Notes: generated by a model not told the origin, from the sequence alone. 64,000 bases of DNA from an uncultured Bacteroidales bacterium (GCA_937896505.1 CALBNP010000136.1:24110-88109), one strand, 5' to 3'. Positions 24,286 to 33,208 are shown, counted from the stretch's first letter. A program made the numbers and translations.

Positions 24286-24347
24286 AAATAAAATGACCAT
24301 GTCATTCCGAAGGGTTTTGCCCGAAAGAATCTATGGTCATTTTATTT
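24286..24347. terminator. REP-like hairpin acting as bidirectional terminator
   Basis: A perfect 15-bp stem, AAATAAAATGACCAT (24286-24300) with ATGGTCATTTTATTT (24333-24347), encloses a 32-nt core that begins GTCATTCCGA and ends GAATCT. A/T runs flank both sides, suiting termination in both directions between the convergent genes ending at 24260 and 24337; the right arm covers the stop of the minus-strand esterase. The core is shared with elements at 33.0 and 43.1 kb. Confidence 0.75.
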
Positions 24348-25233
24348 TTTGCACGATTTCCTTGAGTGCCTGAAAACCTTGTGGAACGGGAAACAAAGGG
24401 AAGGTGTGGAACATGCCTTCGTATTCGTGGATTTCAGCCGTCTTGCCTATCTTTTTCAAGGCTTCACGAAACAGTTCGACATCCACTTTCAGGATTTCGT
24501 TGGTGCCGTAATACACACTGATGTTGTTGAGGCATTGCAAGTCGCCGAATATCGGGCTGACCCACGGATGGCTGGCGGGCAGTTCGCCACGCCACACGTC
24601 GGTAATCATCTTGATGCGGTCGAACTGGAGCATCGGGTCATTGTCTTGCAAGGCTTTCATCTCTTTCTCGTGGGCGTAGGTGAGGTCGAGGCAAGGGGAG
24701 AGGAGGGTCAATGAAGTGTGCTCTTGCCAACCGCGCTTGTGCATCTCTTGGGCTATCACTATGGCGAGGCAAGCGCCAGCCGAATCACCCATGAGGTGAA
24801 TCTCATCGTAATGCAATGGCTCGACGACGCTATGAAGATAGTCTAGCACCATCGCTACAGAGAAACTGGTGTGGTATTCGGGCGACTTCGGATAAATCGG
24901 CATCACGATGTCGGCTTTGGTGCGCAGGCCGAGGTCGTGCAGGAAACGCCAATGGAAAAACACGGGCTGGTAGATGGTGGCACCGCCGTGCAGATAGAAT
25001 ATCAGCTTGTGCGAGTGGTTGTCGCGCTTGAAGACCTGCATCTCGAAACCGTCGCCGGAGTGGAATTTTTCTTCCGAAAAGTAATCGCGGAACATCCGTG
25101 GCACCCTGACGGGACGTAGGTTGTCGCGGCGGCAATGCTCAAGTTCTTGCTCCACTTGCTCGGGAGTGGCATCGCGTAGGCCCTTGAACATCAAGCTAAG
25201 GTACCGCTTGGTTAATTCAATACCTGCATTCAT
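24337..25233 (-). CDS. Alpha/beta hydrolase of the hormone-sensitive-lipase group (esterase)
   Basis: 298 residues. LIFYLHGGATIYQP is the oxyanion HGG motif, LMGDSAGACLAIV the nucleophile elbow (Ser in GDSAG), YYGTNEILKVDVELF supplies the acid and EGMFHTFPL the histidine, so the triad is complete. There is no signal peptide. Members hydrolyse short acyl esters; the substrate is unknown. It is the last gene of a five-gene minus-strand operon: its ATG overlaps the stop of the MscS gene by one base. Confidence 0.86.
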   Translation of the reverse strand: MNAGIELTKRYLSLMFKGLRDATPEQVEQELEHCRRDNLRPVRVPRMFRDYFSEEKFHSGDGFEMQVFKRDNHSHKLIFYLHGGATIYQPVFFHWRFLHDLGLRTKADIVMPIYPKSPEYHTSFSVAMVLDYLHSVVEPLHYDEIHLMGDSAGACLAIVIAQEMHKRGWQEHTSLTLLSPCLDLTYAHEKEMKALQDNDPMLQFDRIKMITDVWRGELPASHPWVSPIFGDLQCLNNISVYYGTNEILKVDVELFREALKKIGKTAEIHEYEGMFHTFPLFPVPQGFQALKEIVQKIK

Positions 25234-26453
25234 TACGGTCTCTGATAGAGTTTAAGGTCGAACATCTCGGTGGCGGCCAGGATGTGGTCGAAGAGGTCGC
25301 TTTGTATCTTTTCGTATGATTCCCAATCCTTGATGCTGCTGAAAGTGTAAATCTGGATCGGCACACCAAATTCGGTTGGCTGAAGTTGTCGGACCATCAT
25401 GGTCATGTTGTGGTTGAGCTTCGGGTTGTTTTTGAGGTAGGCCATCAGGTAGGCGCGATAGATGCCCAAGTTGGTCTGTTGCCGTCCGTTGATGATGCAG
25501 CTGGTGTCGATGCGGTTGGCCTTGTTGTATTCGAGAATCTCTTCTTCGCGCTCGGCGACATAGTCGGAGATGAGGCTGTAGTGCTTGAATTTCTCCATCA
25601 TCTCGGGCGTGCAGAACCGGATGGTGTTGATGTCGATGTTGATGCTGCGCGAGATGCGTCGCCCGCCCGATTCGCTCATGCCGCGCCAGTTGGTGAATGG
25701 ATTCGAGACCAGCGAATAGGTCGGTATCGTGGTGATGGTGTTGTCCCAATTCTGAACCTTCACGGTGGTGAGGTTGATTTCGAGGACGTTGCCATCTGCG
25801 TTGCCCATGACAATCCAGTCGCCGATGCGGAGCATGTCGTTGACCGAGAGCTGGATGCCGCCTACAAAGCCCTTGATGGTGTCTTGGAACACGAGCATCA
25901 GCACGGCCGAAATGGTTCCTAAGCCGATGAGTATCTTGCTGACCTTGGTGTGCAGGAGGAAGGCGACAATCAGCAAGAAACAGATGATATAAATGAAGAT
26001 CTTGATGAATTGCACCAGTCCTTTGATGGGCTTGGCCTTTGAATATTGTAGCGACTCATAATAGTCTGATATTGTATTTATTACTGATATTATGATGAGT
26101 ACGAAAATAATGATTTCGTATATGGTGTTCATCTTTAGGAGTGTATTTTGGGCACCCACAAAATGATGTAAGACATCAGTCGCGTAAGTTTTGATTAGTA
26201 TGGCGGGGATGAGCAGACAGATGCGTATCAATACCCTGTTTTTGATGAGTAGGTCGTCGGCTTTTGTCTTGGTTTTGGTAATGGTTTTGTAGATGAAATG
26301 GGTGATGATGAACTTGGTGAGGAAAATCAACAAGATGCTCAATACGAGGAGTGAAAGCGTTGCCAATCCTTCAGCAATGGCCAACGAGGCTTGGTTGCTG
26401 AGGTTCATGTTGTGGCCGATGTTTTTCAGTATTTCGATGTATTTCTTGATCAT
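25233..26453 (-). CDS. Mechanosensitive channel of the MscS superfamily (YbdG-like)
   Basis: 406 residues. Five hydrophobic segments in the N-terminal ~190 residues are followed by the MscS pore and beta domain: TISAVLMLVFQDTIKGFVGG then QLSVNDMLRIGDWI, and KVQNWDNTITTIPTYSLVSNP. Size and topology match E. coli YbdG (MscM), which opens under hypo-osmotic stress. The start at 26453 overlaps the SUI1 stop by four bases (ATGA) and precedes the first membrane-helix region; an upstream extension would be an Arg-rich run coming from the SUI1 frame and is rejected. Confidence 0.9.
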   Translation of the reverse strand: MIKKYIEILKNIGHNMNLSNQASLAIAEGLATLSLLVLSILLIFLTKFIITHFIYKTITKTKTKADDLLIKNRVLIRICLLIPAILIKTYATDVLHHFVGAQNTLLKMNTIYEIIIFVLIIISVINTISDYYESLQYSKAKPIKGLVQFIKIFIYIICFLLIVAFLLHTKVSKILIGLGTISAVLMLVFQDTIKGFVGGIQLSVNDMLRIGDWIVMGNADGNVLEINLTTVKVQNWDNTITTIPTYSLVSNPFTNWRGMSESGGRRISRSINIDINTIRFCTPEMMEKFKHYSLISDYVAEREEEILEYNKANRIDTSCIINGRQQTNLGIYRAYLMAYLKNNPKLNHNMTMMVRQLQPTEFGVPIQIYTFSSIKDWESYEKIQSDLFDHILAATEMFDLKLYQRP

Positions 26454-26791
26454 ATTCCGCTGATTTTTGTTTTTGTGTAACCTTTTTCGATAAGCATGTC
26501 GCGTATTTTCTCGCGAAAGTCGCCTTGCAGGATGATTTCGCCGTCTTTGGCGCTGCCGCCTACGCCGCAAGCGGTCTTCAGTTCCTTGCCGAGAAGGGCC
26601 AAGTCGAGGTCGGAGCCTTGAAAACCAGTGATGAGGGTGACTTTCTTTCCGGCGCGTTGTTTCTTGTCGAGCATTACGCGGAGGTTTTGCTTGGCGGGTT
26701 CGAGGGTCGCGACTTCTGCTTCGTCATATTCGAATTGGAAGTTCGGATTGGTGGAATAGACGGTTCCGTTGTTGTCGGCTTTATTTTTCAT
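26450..26791 (-). CDS. SUI1-domain translation factor (YciH-like)
   Basis: 113 residues. A ~40-residue N-terminal tail precedes the SUI1/eIF1 domain: RVMLDKKQRAGKKVTLITGF, LGKELKTACGVGGSAKDGEI, ILQGDFREKIRDMLIEKGY, which is the full eIF1 alpha-beta fold. Bacterial homologs (YciH) affect start-site fidelity. In this window, where Shine-Dalgarno sites are lacking and several transcripts look leaderless, an initiation-fidelity factor is noteworthy, but no direct link is shown. It overlaps the lipid kinase gene upstream by 11 bases and MscS downstream by four. Confidence 0.92.
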   Translation of the reverse strand: MKNKADNNGTVYSTNPNFQFEYDEAEVATLEPAKQNLRVMLDKKQRAGKKVTLITGFQGSDLDLALLGKELKTACGVGGSAKDGEIILQGDFREKIRDMLIEKGYTKTKISGI

Positions 26792-27665
26792 TGCAGATGA
26801 TGTTAAGGCTCAATGGGTTAACTTTCAGGTGGAGGTCTTTTCCCATGATGATGGATTCGCCGTCGAGGTTGATGACGTCGGCTTGTGGGCGGATGATGTT
26901 GACTTCGGGTGTCTGTATGATGTTGACTTTGGGTGCCTTGTCCATCAGACCGTTAAGCATGAAACCGCCCATGATAGGCAGCTCCAGCGGGTTGGGTTTT
27001 TCGACGATGCAGAGGTCAACCAAGCCGTCCCACAGCGAGGCCTTGGGCGAGATGGGCACGTCATAGCCCATCTGGTTCGAGTTGGCGAACGAAATGAAGA
27101 AGGCATTGACTTCGATGGTCTTGTCGGGGAGCTGAAGCGTGTAGTTCTGGCCTTTCAAGGCAAAGAAATCGCGGACGATATATTTGAAATAGGTGTCGAA
27201 ACCGCGACGCTTGTCGTTGCTGTAGTCTTCGGCAACCTTGGCGTCGTAGCCGGTTCCCGCAATGCTGATGAAAGTACGGTCGTTGATGTCAACCGTGTCG
27301 ATTTTGCGGATATGGCAGTTGTTGATGACTTCAATGGCCTTAACGGGATTGAGTGGTATGTTCAGGCAGCGCGAAAGGCCGTTGCCCGAACCGCATGGGA
27401 TGATAGCCAAGGCGATGTCGGTTCCGATGAGTTTTGTGCCCACTTCGTTGATGCTGCCGTCGCCACCAGCTACCGCTACGATGTCGCATCCGCCGTCGAT
27501 GGCTTCTTGCGCCAACACCTTGGAATGCCCTGCATATTCCGAAATGGCAATCTCGTAGTCGAACAATTCTTTGTTGAGATGCCCTTCAATCTGTTGGGGT
27601 AGGTTCTTCCTGTGCAGCTTGCCCGATATTGGGTTGATGATGAAGCGAATCTTCTTCTTGCTCAT
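26781..27665 (-). CDS. Diacylglycerol kinase-family lipid kinase (YegS/BmrU-like)
   Basis: 294 residues. IRFIINPISGK (N-terminal nucleotide loop), VAVAGGDGSINEVG (the GGDG motif), IIPCGSGNGLSRCL (SGN motif) and a C-terminal beta-sandwich with INLDGE-type VINLDGESI define the DAGK catalytic family. It would phosphorylate a membrane lipid. The ATG at 27665 directly precedes the essential N-terminal motif, so the 80-base overlap with the end of the upstream LTA-synthase-like gene is real and not a start error. The pairing of a lipid kinase with a phosphoglycerol-transferase-like protein suggests a shared lipid or lipoglycan theme. Confidence 0.9.
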   Translation of the reverse strand: MSKKKIRFIINPISGKLHRKNLPQQIEGHLNKELFDYEIAISEYAGHSKVLAQEAIDGGCDIVAVAGGDGSINEVGTKLIGTDIALAIIPCGSGNGLSRCLNIPLNPVKAIEVINNCHIRKIDTVDINDRTFISIAGTGYDAKVAEDYSNDKRRGFDTYFKYIVRDFFALKGQNYTLQLPDKTIEVNAFFISFANSNQMGYDVPISPKASLWDGLVDLCIVEKPNPLELPIMGGFMLNGLMDKAPKVNIIQTPEVNIIRPQADVINLDGESIIMGKDLHLKVNPLSLNIICNEK

Positions 27666-29601
27666 ATCTTAATTTGTTGTTTATCATTCTGTTGTTATAC
27701 TCTTGGATGAACTGGTACAGTTTCTCGAAAATATCGTTGCATTGCAGATATTTGATGAGGTTGTTGTTGAGTTCAGGGTCGTTGTTCGGACGATAGATGC
27801 CGAATGGGGTGGTGCCGTCAGACTGAACGAGATATTCGCCATTGAAATATTCGTAGGTCAGGTTGAAGTAGTTGACATAGGCTTGGTCGCTGAGGCTGTC
27901 GAAGAGGTTGCGGCCAAAGGAAAATAGCGTATCATTGACGTGCAGGGCCGACAAAATGGAGGGTCCAAGGTCGATTTGCTGAGCAATTTCCTTGTTGCGA
28001 TGCGCGAGTATGCAGTTGGGATGGTAGAAGGCGAGTGGAATGGCTTTCGAACCCCATACGTTGTTGTATTCTGTTTGGAAATGCTCGCTGTTCGAGAAGT
28101 CCGAGGTGATGACGAACAGCGTATGGTCGAACCAATCGGTTGTGGCGGCTTTGGCGAAGAAATCCCTTAAGGCGCAGTCGGTGTAATATACGGTCTTTTC
28201 GAAGCCGGTCCAGAAATAGCTTTTATCGGGCAGCTTGAAATCCTTGGGGACTCTATATGGATGGCGCGACGACAAAGTGTAGATGGCGCTGGCAAAAGGC
28301 TCTTGGGTGTAGGTTAGCGTCCGCGCGGCATATTGAAGGAAAGGCCCGTCGTAGATGCCCCATTGCTTGTCGTAATCGCAGTCATCGTCATATTCGGTGC
28401 GCCCGTAATAGTTCTTGAACCCCGACTTGTAGGAGAAGGCATCGAAATCCATGGCGCCGTTGTTGCCGCCGTGCATGAAAATGGTCTTGTAGCCATGCTG
28501 ATGCAAATGTTGGGCGAAAGCATCGAAGTCGTTGTCGGCATAGTTTGAGGTGGCGAAATCGTCGTCCATTAGGTCAGGAATGCTGGCTAAGATGGCGGGC
28601 AGTGACTGGACGGTGCGTTGTGCGTTGGCACGACCGTCGAAAGTGAGGCTTTGGCTGAGCAAAGTGTCCAAAAACGGGGTCAATGAAAAGCGGTGACTTG
28701 GGTTGTAGTATCCAATCATTTCTTGCCCGATGCCTTTCAAGATAATGAGTACCAGATTGTTAGGAACAGTGTCACAGATGGTGCTGTCGTTGATGAATCG
28801 GTTGGGACGTAGGTCGAAATGGATAGGGGAGAATGGATTGTTGTCGTAACGATGCCATTCTTCAAGCGTGAGGTCGTAGGTAAAGGCTAGACTGAATGGC
28901 GTGTTGAGAAGGATAGGCGCATTTTGCGAGTCGGCAATTTCGATTGCAGTTTCCTTGCTGATAGGCTCTTTCTGGAAACCGCCACGCATGGCGATTATTG
29001 AGAAGATAAGAGCTATTGGTAAAGAAATCAATTGGTTGCGTTTCCATCGGGCTAAGTCTTCTTCTTTGGGTGTCTTGATGCGCGTGTGTTGCGCAACGAC
29101 GATGATAAGTAGAATGAAAAGGGTGAAAAGTACAGGAATATACCAATAGTCGAAGAAGATTTGCCTCATTAAACCGCCAGTTACTTCGTCGGAATTGCGA
29201 AGGAATTCAGGCGAATGCAAGGTGAGGTGTTCGCCGATGTAATGGAAATAGACAATGTCGGCAAAGTTGAGCGCGATGGCGATGCCGTTTACGATGATGA
29301 AAAGTAAGTCAATAATCCATTGTGGGATCTTGTTCGAGATGAATCGCGCTGGAAGACAATAATATAGGATAAGCGGCAGGTTGAGCGCAACGGTGATGAC
29401 CATGTCGAAACGCATACCTGAGACATAGAGCCTCATGGCTTCGCGAAGGTCAAGGTGATGGAAGAATTGGATGTTGAAAAGATAAAGCAACCATCGGCTT
29501 ATGCTGAGGGTCAAAATAATGGCTAAAATTCTATAAACCAATAACATTGGCGGTGAAGTCAGCCATGCGGTCTTCTTCTTTTTCCTTGCGTAGTAGCTCA
29601 C
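27586..29601 (-). CDS. LTA-synthase-like membrane protein, metal site degenerate
   Basis: 671 residues; about five membrane segments (to ~residue 200) then a sulfatase-fold domain as in LtaS/phosphoglycerol transferases. Family landmarks are present: SLPAILASIPDLM, FMHGGNNGAMDFDAF, YYGRTEYDDD, TLSSRHPYRVP, FVITSDFSNSEH. Three key positions differ: the metal-binding Glu of the usual LESF motif is Lys289 (LILKGIGQE); the usual DH pair is Asp501-Phe502; the nucleophile position has Thr330 (AQRTVQS). Loss of two of four metal ligands suggests that it no longer catalyses transfer. The start is GTG at 29601, 22 bp after a -7 box. First gene of the operon; overlaps the lipid kinase by 80 bases. Confidence 0.82.
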   Translation of the reverse strand: MSYYARKKKKTAWLTSPPMLLVYRILAIILTLSISRWLLYLFNIQFFHHLDLREAMRLYVSGMRFDMVITVALNLPLILYYCLPARFISNKIPQWIIDLLFIIVNGIAIALNFADIVYFHYIGEHLTLHSPEFLRNSDEVTGGLMRQIFFDYWYIPVLFTLFILLIIVVAQHTRIKTPKEEDLARWKRNQLISLPIALIFSIIAMRGGFQKEPISKETAIEIADSQNAPILLNTPFSLAFTYDLTLEEWHRYDNNPFSPIHFDLRPNRFINDSTICDTVPNNLVLIILKGIGQEMIGYYNPSHRFSLTPFLDTLLSQSLTFDGRANAQRTVQSLPAILASIPDLMDDDFATSNYADNDFDAFAQHLHQHGYKTIFMHGGNNGAMDFDAFSYKSGFKNYYGRTEYDDDCDYDKQWGIYDGPFLQYAARTLTYTQEPFASAIYTLSSRHPYRVPKDFKLPDKSYFWTGFEKTVYYTDCALRDFFAKAATTDWFDHTLFVITSDFSNSEHFQTEYNNVWGSKAIPLAFYHPNCILAHRNKEIAQQIDLGPSILSALHVNDTLFSFGRNLFDSLSDQAYVNYFNLTYEYFNGEYLVQSDGTTPFGIYRPNNDPELNNNLIKYLQCNDIFEKLYQFIQEYNNRMINNKLRYEQEEDSLHHQPNIGQAAQEEPTPTD

Positions 29602-29623
29602 TTTGTTGTGTCAAATAATGCGG

Positions 29624-29631
29624 CAAATTTA
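29624..29631 (-). promoter_or_regulatory. -7 box TAAATTTG for the five-gene operon
   Basis: Minus-strand TAAATTTG, 22 bp before the GTG at 29601. The next recognisable minus promoter is none before 24337, so it should drive all five genes. Confidence 0.65.
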
Positions 29632-29643
29632 GGAAAATTTGCC

Positions 29644-29651
29644 TATTTTTG
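29644..29651 (+). promoter_or_regulatory. -7 box TATTTTTG for the M23 peptidase
   Basis: Matches TAnnTTTG, 18 bp before the ATG at 29670. Confidence 0.7.
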
Positions 29652-29669
29652 CGCAACAATTCTATCAAT

Positions 29670-31373
29670 ATGAAAATACGTTTTTTCAATGTCGTTCTTT
29701 TTTGCTTCTTGGCGGTCTCTTTGTCGGCTCAAGAAGCCTTCCCTAAGTATGGTAAACCTGTTGACATTCCGATTTATCTTTCGGCCACTTTTGCCGAATT
29801 GCGTCCTAACCATCTCCATTCGGGCATCGACATCAAGACGCAAGGCGTGGAAGGTAAGGCGGTGTATGCCGTGGCTGATGGTTATGTGAGTCGCATCGGG
29901 GTGTCGCCCTACGGCTATGGATTGGCTTTGTATATCACTCATTATGATGGTTTTACTTCGGTTTACGGGCATTTGCAGCGTTTCGCGCCCGAGATAGCAA
30001 AGTATGTGAAAAACTACCAGTATAGCCATAAGACTTTCACTTCGCAGATTTATCCATCCAAAGACAAGTTCAAGGTGAAAAAAGGTGATTTGATTGCCTA
30101 TTCGGGTAACTCGGGTGGCTCGGGCGGACCGCATCTTCATTTCGAAATCCGTCACACCGAAAGCGAGAAACCTGTTAATCCTCTGTATTTTGGCTACAAG
30201 ATTGCCGATGATGTGAAACCGAAAATCATTGGCGCGGCGGTCTATCCCGTGAACGATGCCACCGTTGAAGGAAAACCGAATCCGATGTTTTTCTCTTTGA
30301 CGGGCGATAACGGGAAGTATGGTTTGAAAGACAGAAATATCGTCCACGCCAACGGCGAAGTGGCTTTTGGCGTTTGTGCCTACGACCAAGTCGGGACATC
30401 AACGAATAAGAATGGCCCCTATCTTTATGAGCTTTATCTCGATGGAACGTTGGCCTATCAGGTGGAATGCGATAGCTTCTCGTTCGACGAGCAGCGTTAT
30501 GTGAACAGCCTCTTGGATTATCGCCATTATAAGGAAAAGAAATCGAGTTATGTGCGTACTGAGGTGGATCCTTTCAACAGGATTTCGGTGATTTCGCGAA
30601 AGAACGGAATCGTTGAGGTGGCTGAAGGCGACACGGTGGCTGTCACATTCAAGATTATCGATCATGTGGGCAATGCTTCGAGGTTGAGTTTCAGCTTGGT
30701 AGGCACGGCTCCTGTCGAAGTAGAGCTTCCTTCGCATCGTCGGAGCGAGTATTTCGTGAAAGCTGACGGCTCAATGAATGCGAATATTGATATTGAAGCG
30801 TTCAGCGTGAAGACCACCAAAGGCACCTTCTTCCGCGACGAGTGGGTGCAGACGGGCCAGCGCGACCGCTCGGATTGCTGCTCGCGCATCTATCGTTTTG
30901 GCGATGAGGGTCTTGCCGTGTTCAAGAATATCAAGGTGAGCATCACGCCTGATGAAAAGTGGAAAAAGCAAAAGGGTTTGTTTATCGCTTCTATTGGCAA
31001 AGACGGTAAGGTCTCGTCTCTTGGTGGTTCGATGACGGATGGCCGCATGGTGACCGAAACGCGCACTTTGGGCGAATATGCCATCATGGTGGATTCGGTT
31101 GCCCCAAAAGTGACGTCTTTCAATTTCAAGACGGGTCAGTCGATAAAGGAACTCAAGTCGTTGCGTTTCAAGATTTCTGACGACATGACGGGCATCGATT
31201 CCTACAATATCTACCTCAACGACGAGTGGGTGTTGGGAAAATTTGATGCCAAGAACAACCTCTTGTATTATGAGTTCGACGAGCATCTGCCCGCAGGAAA
31301 CATCAATGTGAAAGTGGTGGTCAAGGATGCCGTTGGTAACGAGAAGACCTTGAAAGCCAAGGTGGTCAATTAG
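29670..31373 (+). CDS. Secreted M23-family metallopeptidase
   Basis: 567 residues. After a signal peptide (VVLFCFLAVSLSAQ) comes the LytM/M23 domain: ELRPNHLHSGIDIKT (the HxxxD zinc ligands), AVADGYVSRIG, YGHLQRFAPE and GGSGGPHLHFEIRH (the HxH motif), so the zinc site is complete and lies at residues ~50-180. The remaining ~380 residues are beta-rich, including a possible Ig-like segment near the C-terminus (TSFNFKTGQSIKEL, LNDEWVLGKFDAKN). Probably a periplasmic peptidoglycan endopeptidase. The stop codon overlaps that of the convergent lipoprotein gene. Confidence 0.9.
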   Translation: MKIRFFNVVLFCFLAVSLSAQEAFPKYGKPVDIPIYLSATFAELRPNHLHSGIDIKTQGVEGKAVYAVADGYVSRIGVSPYGYGLALYITHYDGFTSVYGHLQRFAPEIAKYVKNYQYSHKTFTSQIYPSKDKFKVKKGDLIAYSGNSGGSGGPHLHFEIRHTESEKPVNPLYFGYKIADDVKPKIIGAAVYPVNDATVEGKPNPMFFSLTGDNGKYGLKDRNIVHANGEVAFGVCAYDQVGTSTNKNGPYLYELYLDGTLAYQVECDSFSFDEQRYVNSLLDYRHYKEKKSSYVRTEVDPFNRISVISRKNGIVEVAEGDTVAVTFKIIDHVGNASRLSFSLVGTAPVEVELPSHRRSEYFVKADGSMNANIDIEAFSVKTTKGTFFRDEWVQTGQRDRSDCCSRIYRFGDEGLAVFKNIKVSITPDEKWKKQKGLFIASIGKDGKVSSLGGSMTDGRMVTETRTLGEYAIMVDSVAPKVTSFNFKTGQSIKELKSLRFKISDDMTGIDSYNIYLNDEWVLGKFDAKNNLLYYEFDEHLPAGNINVKVVVKDAVGNEKTLKAKVVN

Positions 31374-32836
31374 TTCTTCGGAACATATTGGTAGGCTCCC
31401 ATGTCGGGAATGCCTATGCGCGAAACGCCGTCCAAGTCGTATGGTATTTCGTTGCCATACAGGGGATTGCCTGTCCCAATGACGGGTGATGCGATGCTGT
31501 CGATATGGAAATTGTTGCGGTTGACGTCAACGAACAGCGGCTCCTCGTTGAAGATGCAATGGCTGAAACCACTGGTCGAGTGGGTGAATCGGTTGCTTTT
31601 TAGCAAGCAATTGTTGAAGATGAAAGTGGAATCGGCACCGCCGTCGAAGCCTGTGACGAATTCGTTTTCGAGCGATCCGGTGATGATACAGTTGTTCATC
31701 TCCATGTTGAAAGGATAGTAGTAAACGTTGTACTCATTGTCCATTTGGTAGTTGCCAACTTGGATGGAGCCTGTCTTGCGTGCCGTGGTGCTGGCGTGCC
31801 AATGGTTGTCGAGGGTGCAGTGCACGAAGCGGTAGCTGCCGCCCAAGGCGAAGAAGGTGCTGTAGCCGCAATTGGCTATCACACTGTTTTTGACATCGAT
31901 AGGGTAGATGAGGGAGAACAGTCCATAGCTGGAGTGGTTCTCGATGATAGTGTTGTCGATGTGCATGGAGCATTCCGTGACTTTCAACGACGACTGGCAG
32001 TTGACGCCAATCAGCGCATTCTTGATGATGGCATGACTGATGCGGTGGTCGGCACCTGAGCGACCGTCCATTAGGATGATTTGCTCCCATTGTCCGGGCA
32101 AGTCCTTGTAGTTGGCTTCGAGGCGGTCGCCTTGGATGACGACTGGGTTGGCCTCGCTGCCGTCGATGATGAGTTGCCCGTCGCTCCACGAGAAGATGCC
32201 GCTGCCTTGGTGGCAATACACGCGTGTGCCTTCTTCGATGCGCAAGGTGCCGTATGAGTTGATGAGCGCGTAACCGTAGATGACATAAGGGAGTTCGTTG
32301 GTCCAAACGGTGGTTTCGAGGCTGTCGGCGACGATGGTGTATTTATAAGGTGTGTCGCCAAGCGTAATGACTTTGTCGGCCACAATGTAGTGTGCGTTTT
32401 GCCCCCAGGCCATCAGTTTGATAGTCTGAGTGTTGCCGTTGGTTACAAATTCGAGTTCGTCTTCCACCACAAAAGGCGTGTTGGCATCGGTTGGGTCGAT
32501 GGTGACGCGCAAGAAGCCGTAAAGACTATCGGTGGCAGGAATGACTTTGTCGTAAAGCTCGGTGACAGCCTCACCGTCCAGGTTGAGACGGAAAGGCGAA
32601 GATTCACCTCTTGCAAGTCGTACAGAACTGATTTTCAGTGGGTCGGAATGCCTGTTATAGACCATCAGATGATGTGTGGCCGAACCCAAAGAAGTGAAAA
32701 CGGTGTCGAACAGAATGGTGTCGGTCGAAAATTCCAGCTTGAGGTTCGAGTCGGGATTGATATGATTATCCTTCTTGCACGAATAAGCCACGATGAGCAA
32801 GGCTGCTGCTATGATGAATGCGATTCTGCTTTTCAT
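31370..32836 (-). CDS. Lipoprotein with right-handed beta-helix-like repeats
   Basis: 488 residues from the ATG at 32836. A lipoprotein signal (LLIVAYSCKK) leads into an N-terminal beta-sandwich (FSTDTILFDTVFTSLGSATH). From ~residue 190 the sequence contains short repeating turns typical of parallel beta-helices: IEEGTRVYCHQGSGIFSW, HRISHAIIKNALIGVNCQSS, IDNTIIENHSSYGLFS, VKNSVIANCGYSTFFAL, MEMNNCIITGSLEN. Function unknown; beta-helix lipoproteins in this phylum are often surface-exposed and bind or cut polysaccharide, but no catalytic motif is visible. Convergent with the M23 gene, with a four-base overlap. Confidence 0.78.
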   Translation of the reverse strand: MKSRIAFIIAAALLIVAYSCKKDNHINPDSNLKLEFSTDTILFDTVFTSLGSATHHLMVYNRHSDPLKISSVRLARGESSPFRLNLDGEAVTELYDKVIPATDSLYGFLRVTIDPTDANTPFVVEDELEFVTNGNTQTIKLMAWGQNAHYIVADKVITLGDTPYKYTIVADSLETTVWTNELPYVIYGYALINSYGTLRIEEGTRVYCHQGSGIFSWSDGQLIIDGSEANPVVIQGDRLEANYKDLPGQWEQIILMDGRSGADHRISHAIIKNALIGVNCQSSLKVTECSMHIDNTIIENHSSYGLFSLIYPIDVKNSVIANCGYSTFFALGGSYRFVHCTLDNHWHASTTARKTGSIQVGNYQMDNEYNVYYYPFNMEMNNCIITGSLENEFVTGFDGGADSTFIFNNCLLKSNRFTHSTSGFSHCIFNEEPLFVDVNRNNFHIDSIASPVIGTGNPLYGNEIPYDLDGVSRIGIPDMGAYQYVPKN

Positions 32837-32854
32837 GTGTGTGATTTTGGGCTG

Positions 32855-32862
32855 CAAAGTTA
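32855..32862 (-). promoter_or_regulatory. -7 box TAACTTTG for the beta-helix lipoprotein
   Basis: Minus-strand TAACTTTG, 18 bp before the ATG at 32836. Confidence 0.65.
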
Positions 32863-32904
32863 CAAATTTATCGTTTTACGGACTTTTCTCCTTTTTATTG
32901 TGTT

Positions 32905-33118
32905 TCCAAAAAAAGCCTATGTCATACCGACGAAGAAGGGTATTTCGTCCAACAGCAAAGACTTGCCAACGAATGTCATACCGACGAAGGAGGATATCTA
33001 TTCGTTGGCAAGCCTTTGCAAGAAAGAGTATGTTTTCCTCCTATGAACCAAATAACAATAGATTTCTTCCCTACGGTCGAAATGACATTGTTATTTGCTT
33101 CACTTAAATCAAAACAGA
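32905..33118. repeat. Composite REP-like element, copy with an extra hairpin
   Basis: Three modules in order: a half-element AAAGCCTATGTCATACCGAC (from 32912) lacking its right arm; a perfect hairpin with 13-bp arms CTTGCCAACGAAT (32962-32974) and ATTCGTTGGCAAG (33000-33012) around a GTCATACCGACGAAGG...ATCT core; and a hairpin with 11-bp arms CAAATAACAAT (33049-33059) and ATTGTTATTTG (33087-33097). It ends with AAATCAAAACAGA (33106-33118), which is one terminal repeat of the related element at 43.1 kb. Same module order as the reverse complement of that element. Confidence 0.8.
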
Positions 33119-33160
33119 TTCTAAATTTCATATTTCATCTTTAGCAAAAGTAATTATGCT

Positions 33161-33168
33161 TACTTTTG
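33161..33168 (+). promoter_or_regulatory. -7 box TACTTTTG
   Basis: Matches TAnnTTTG, 40 bp before the ATG at 33209. Confidence 0.6.
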
Positions 33169-33208
33169 CATCCGAGAAATCACTAATTGTTGAATTAAAA
33201 CCTTGAAA

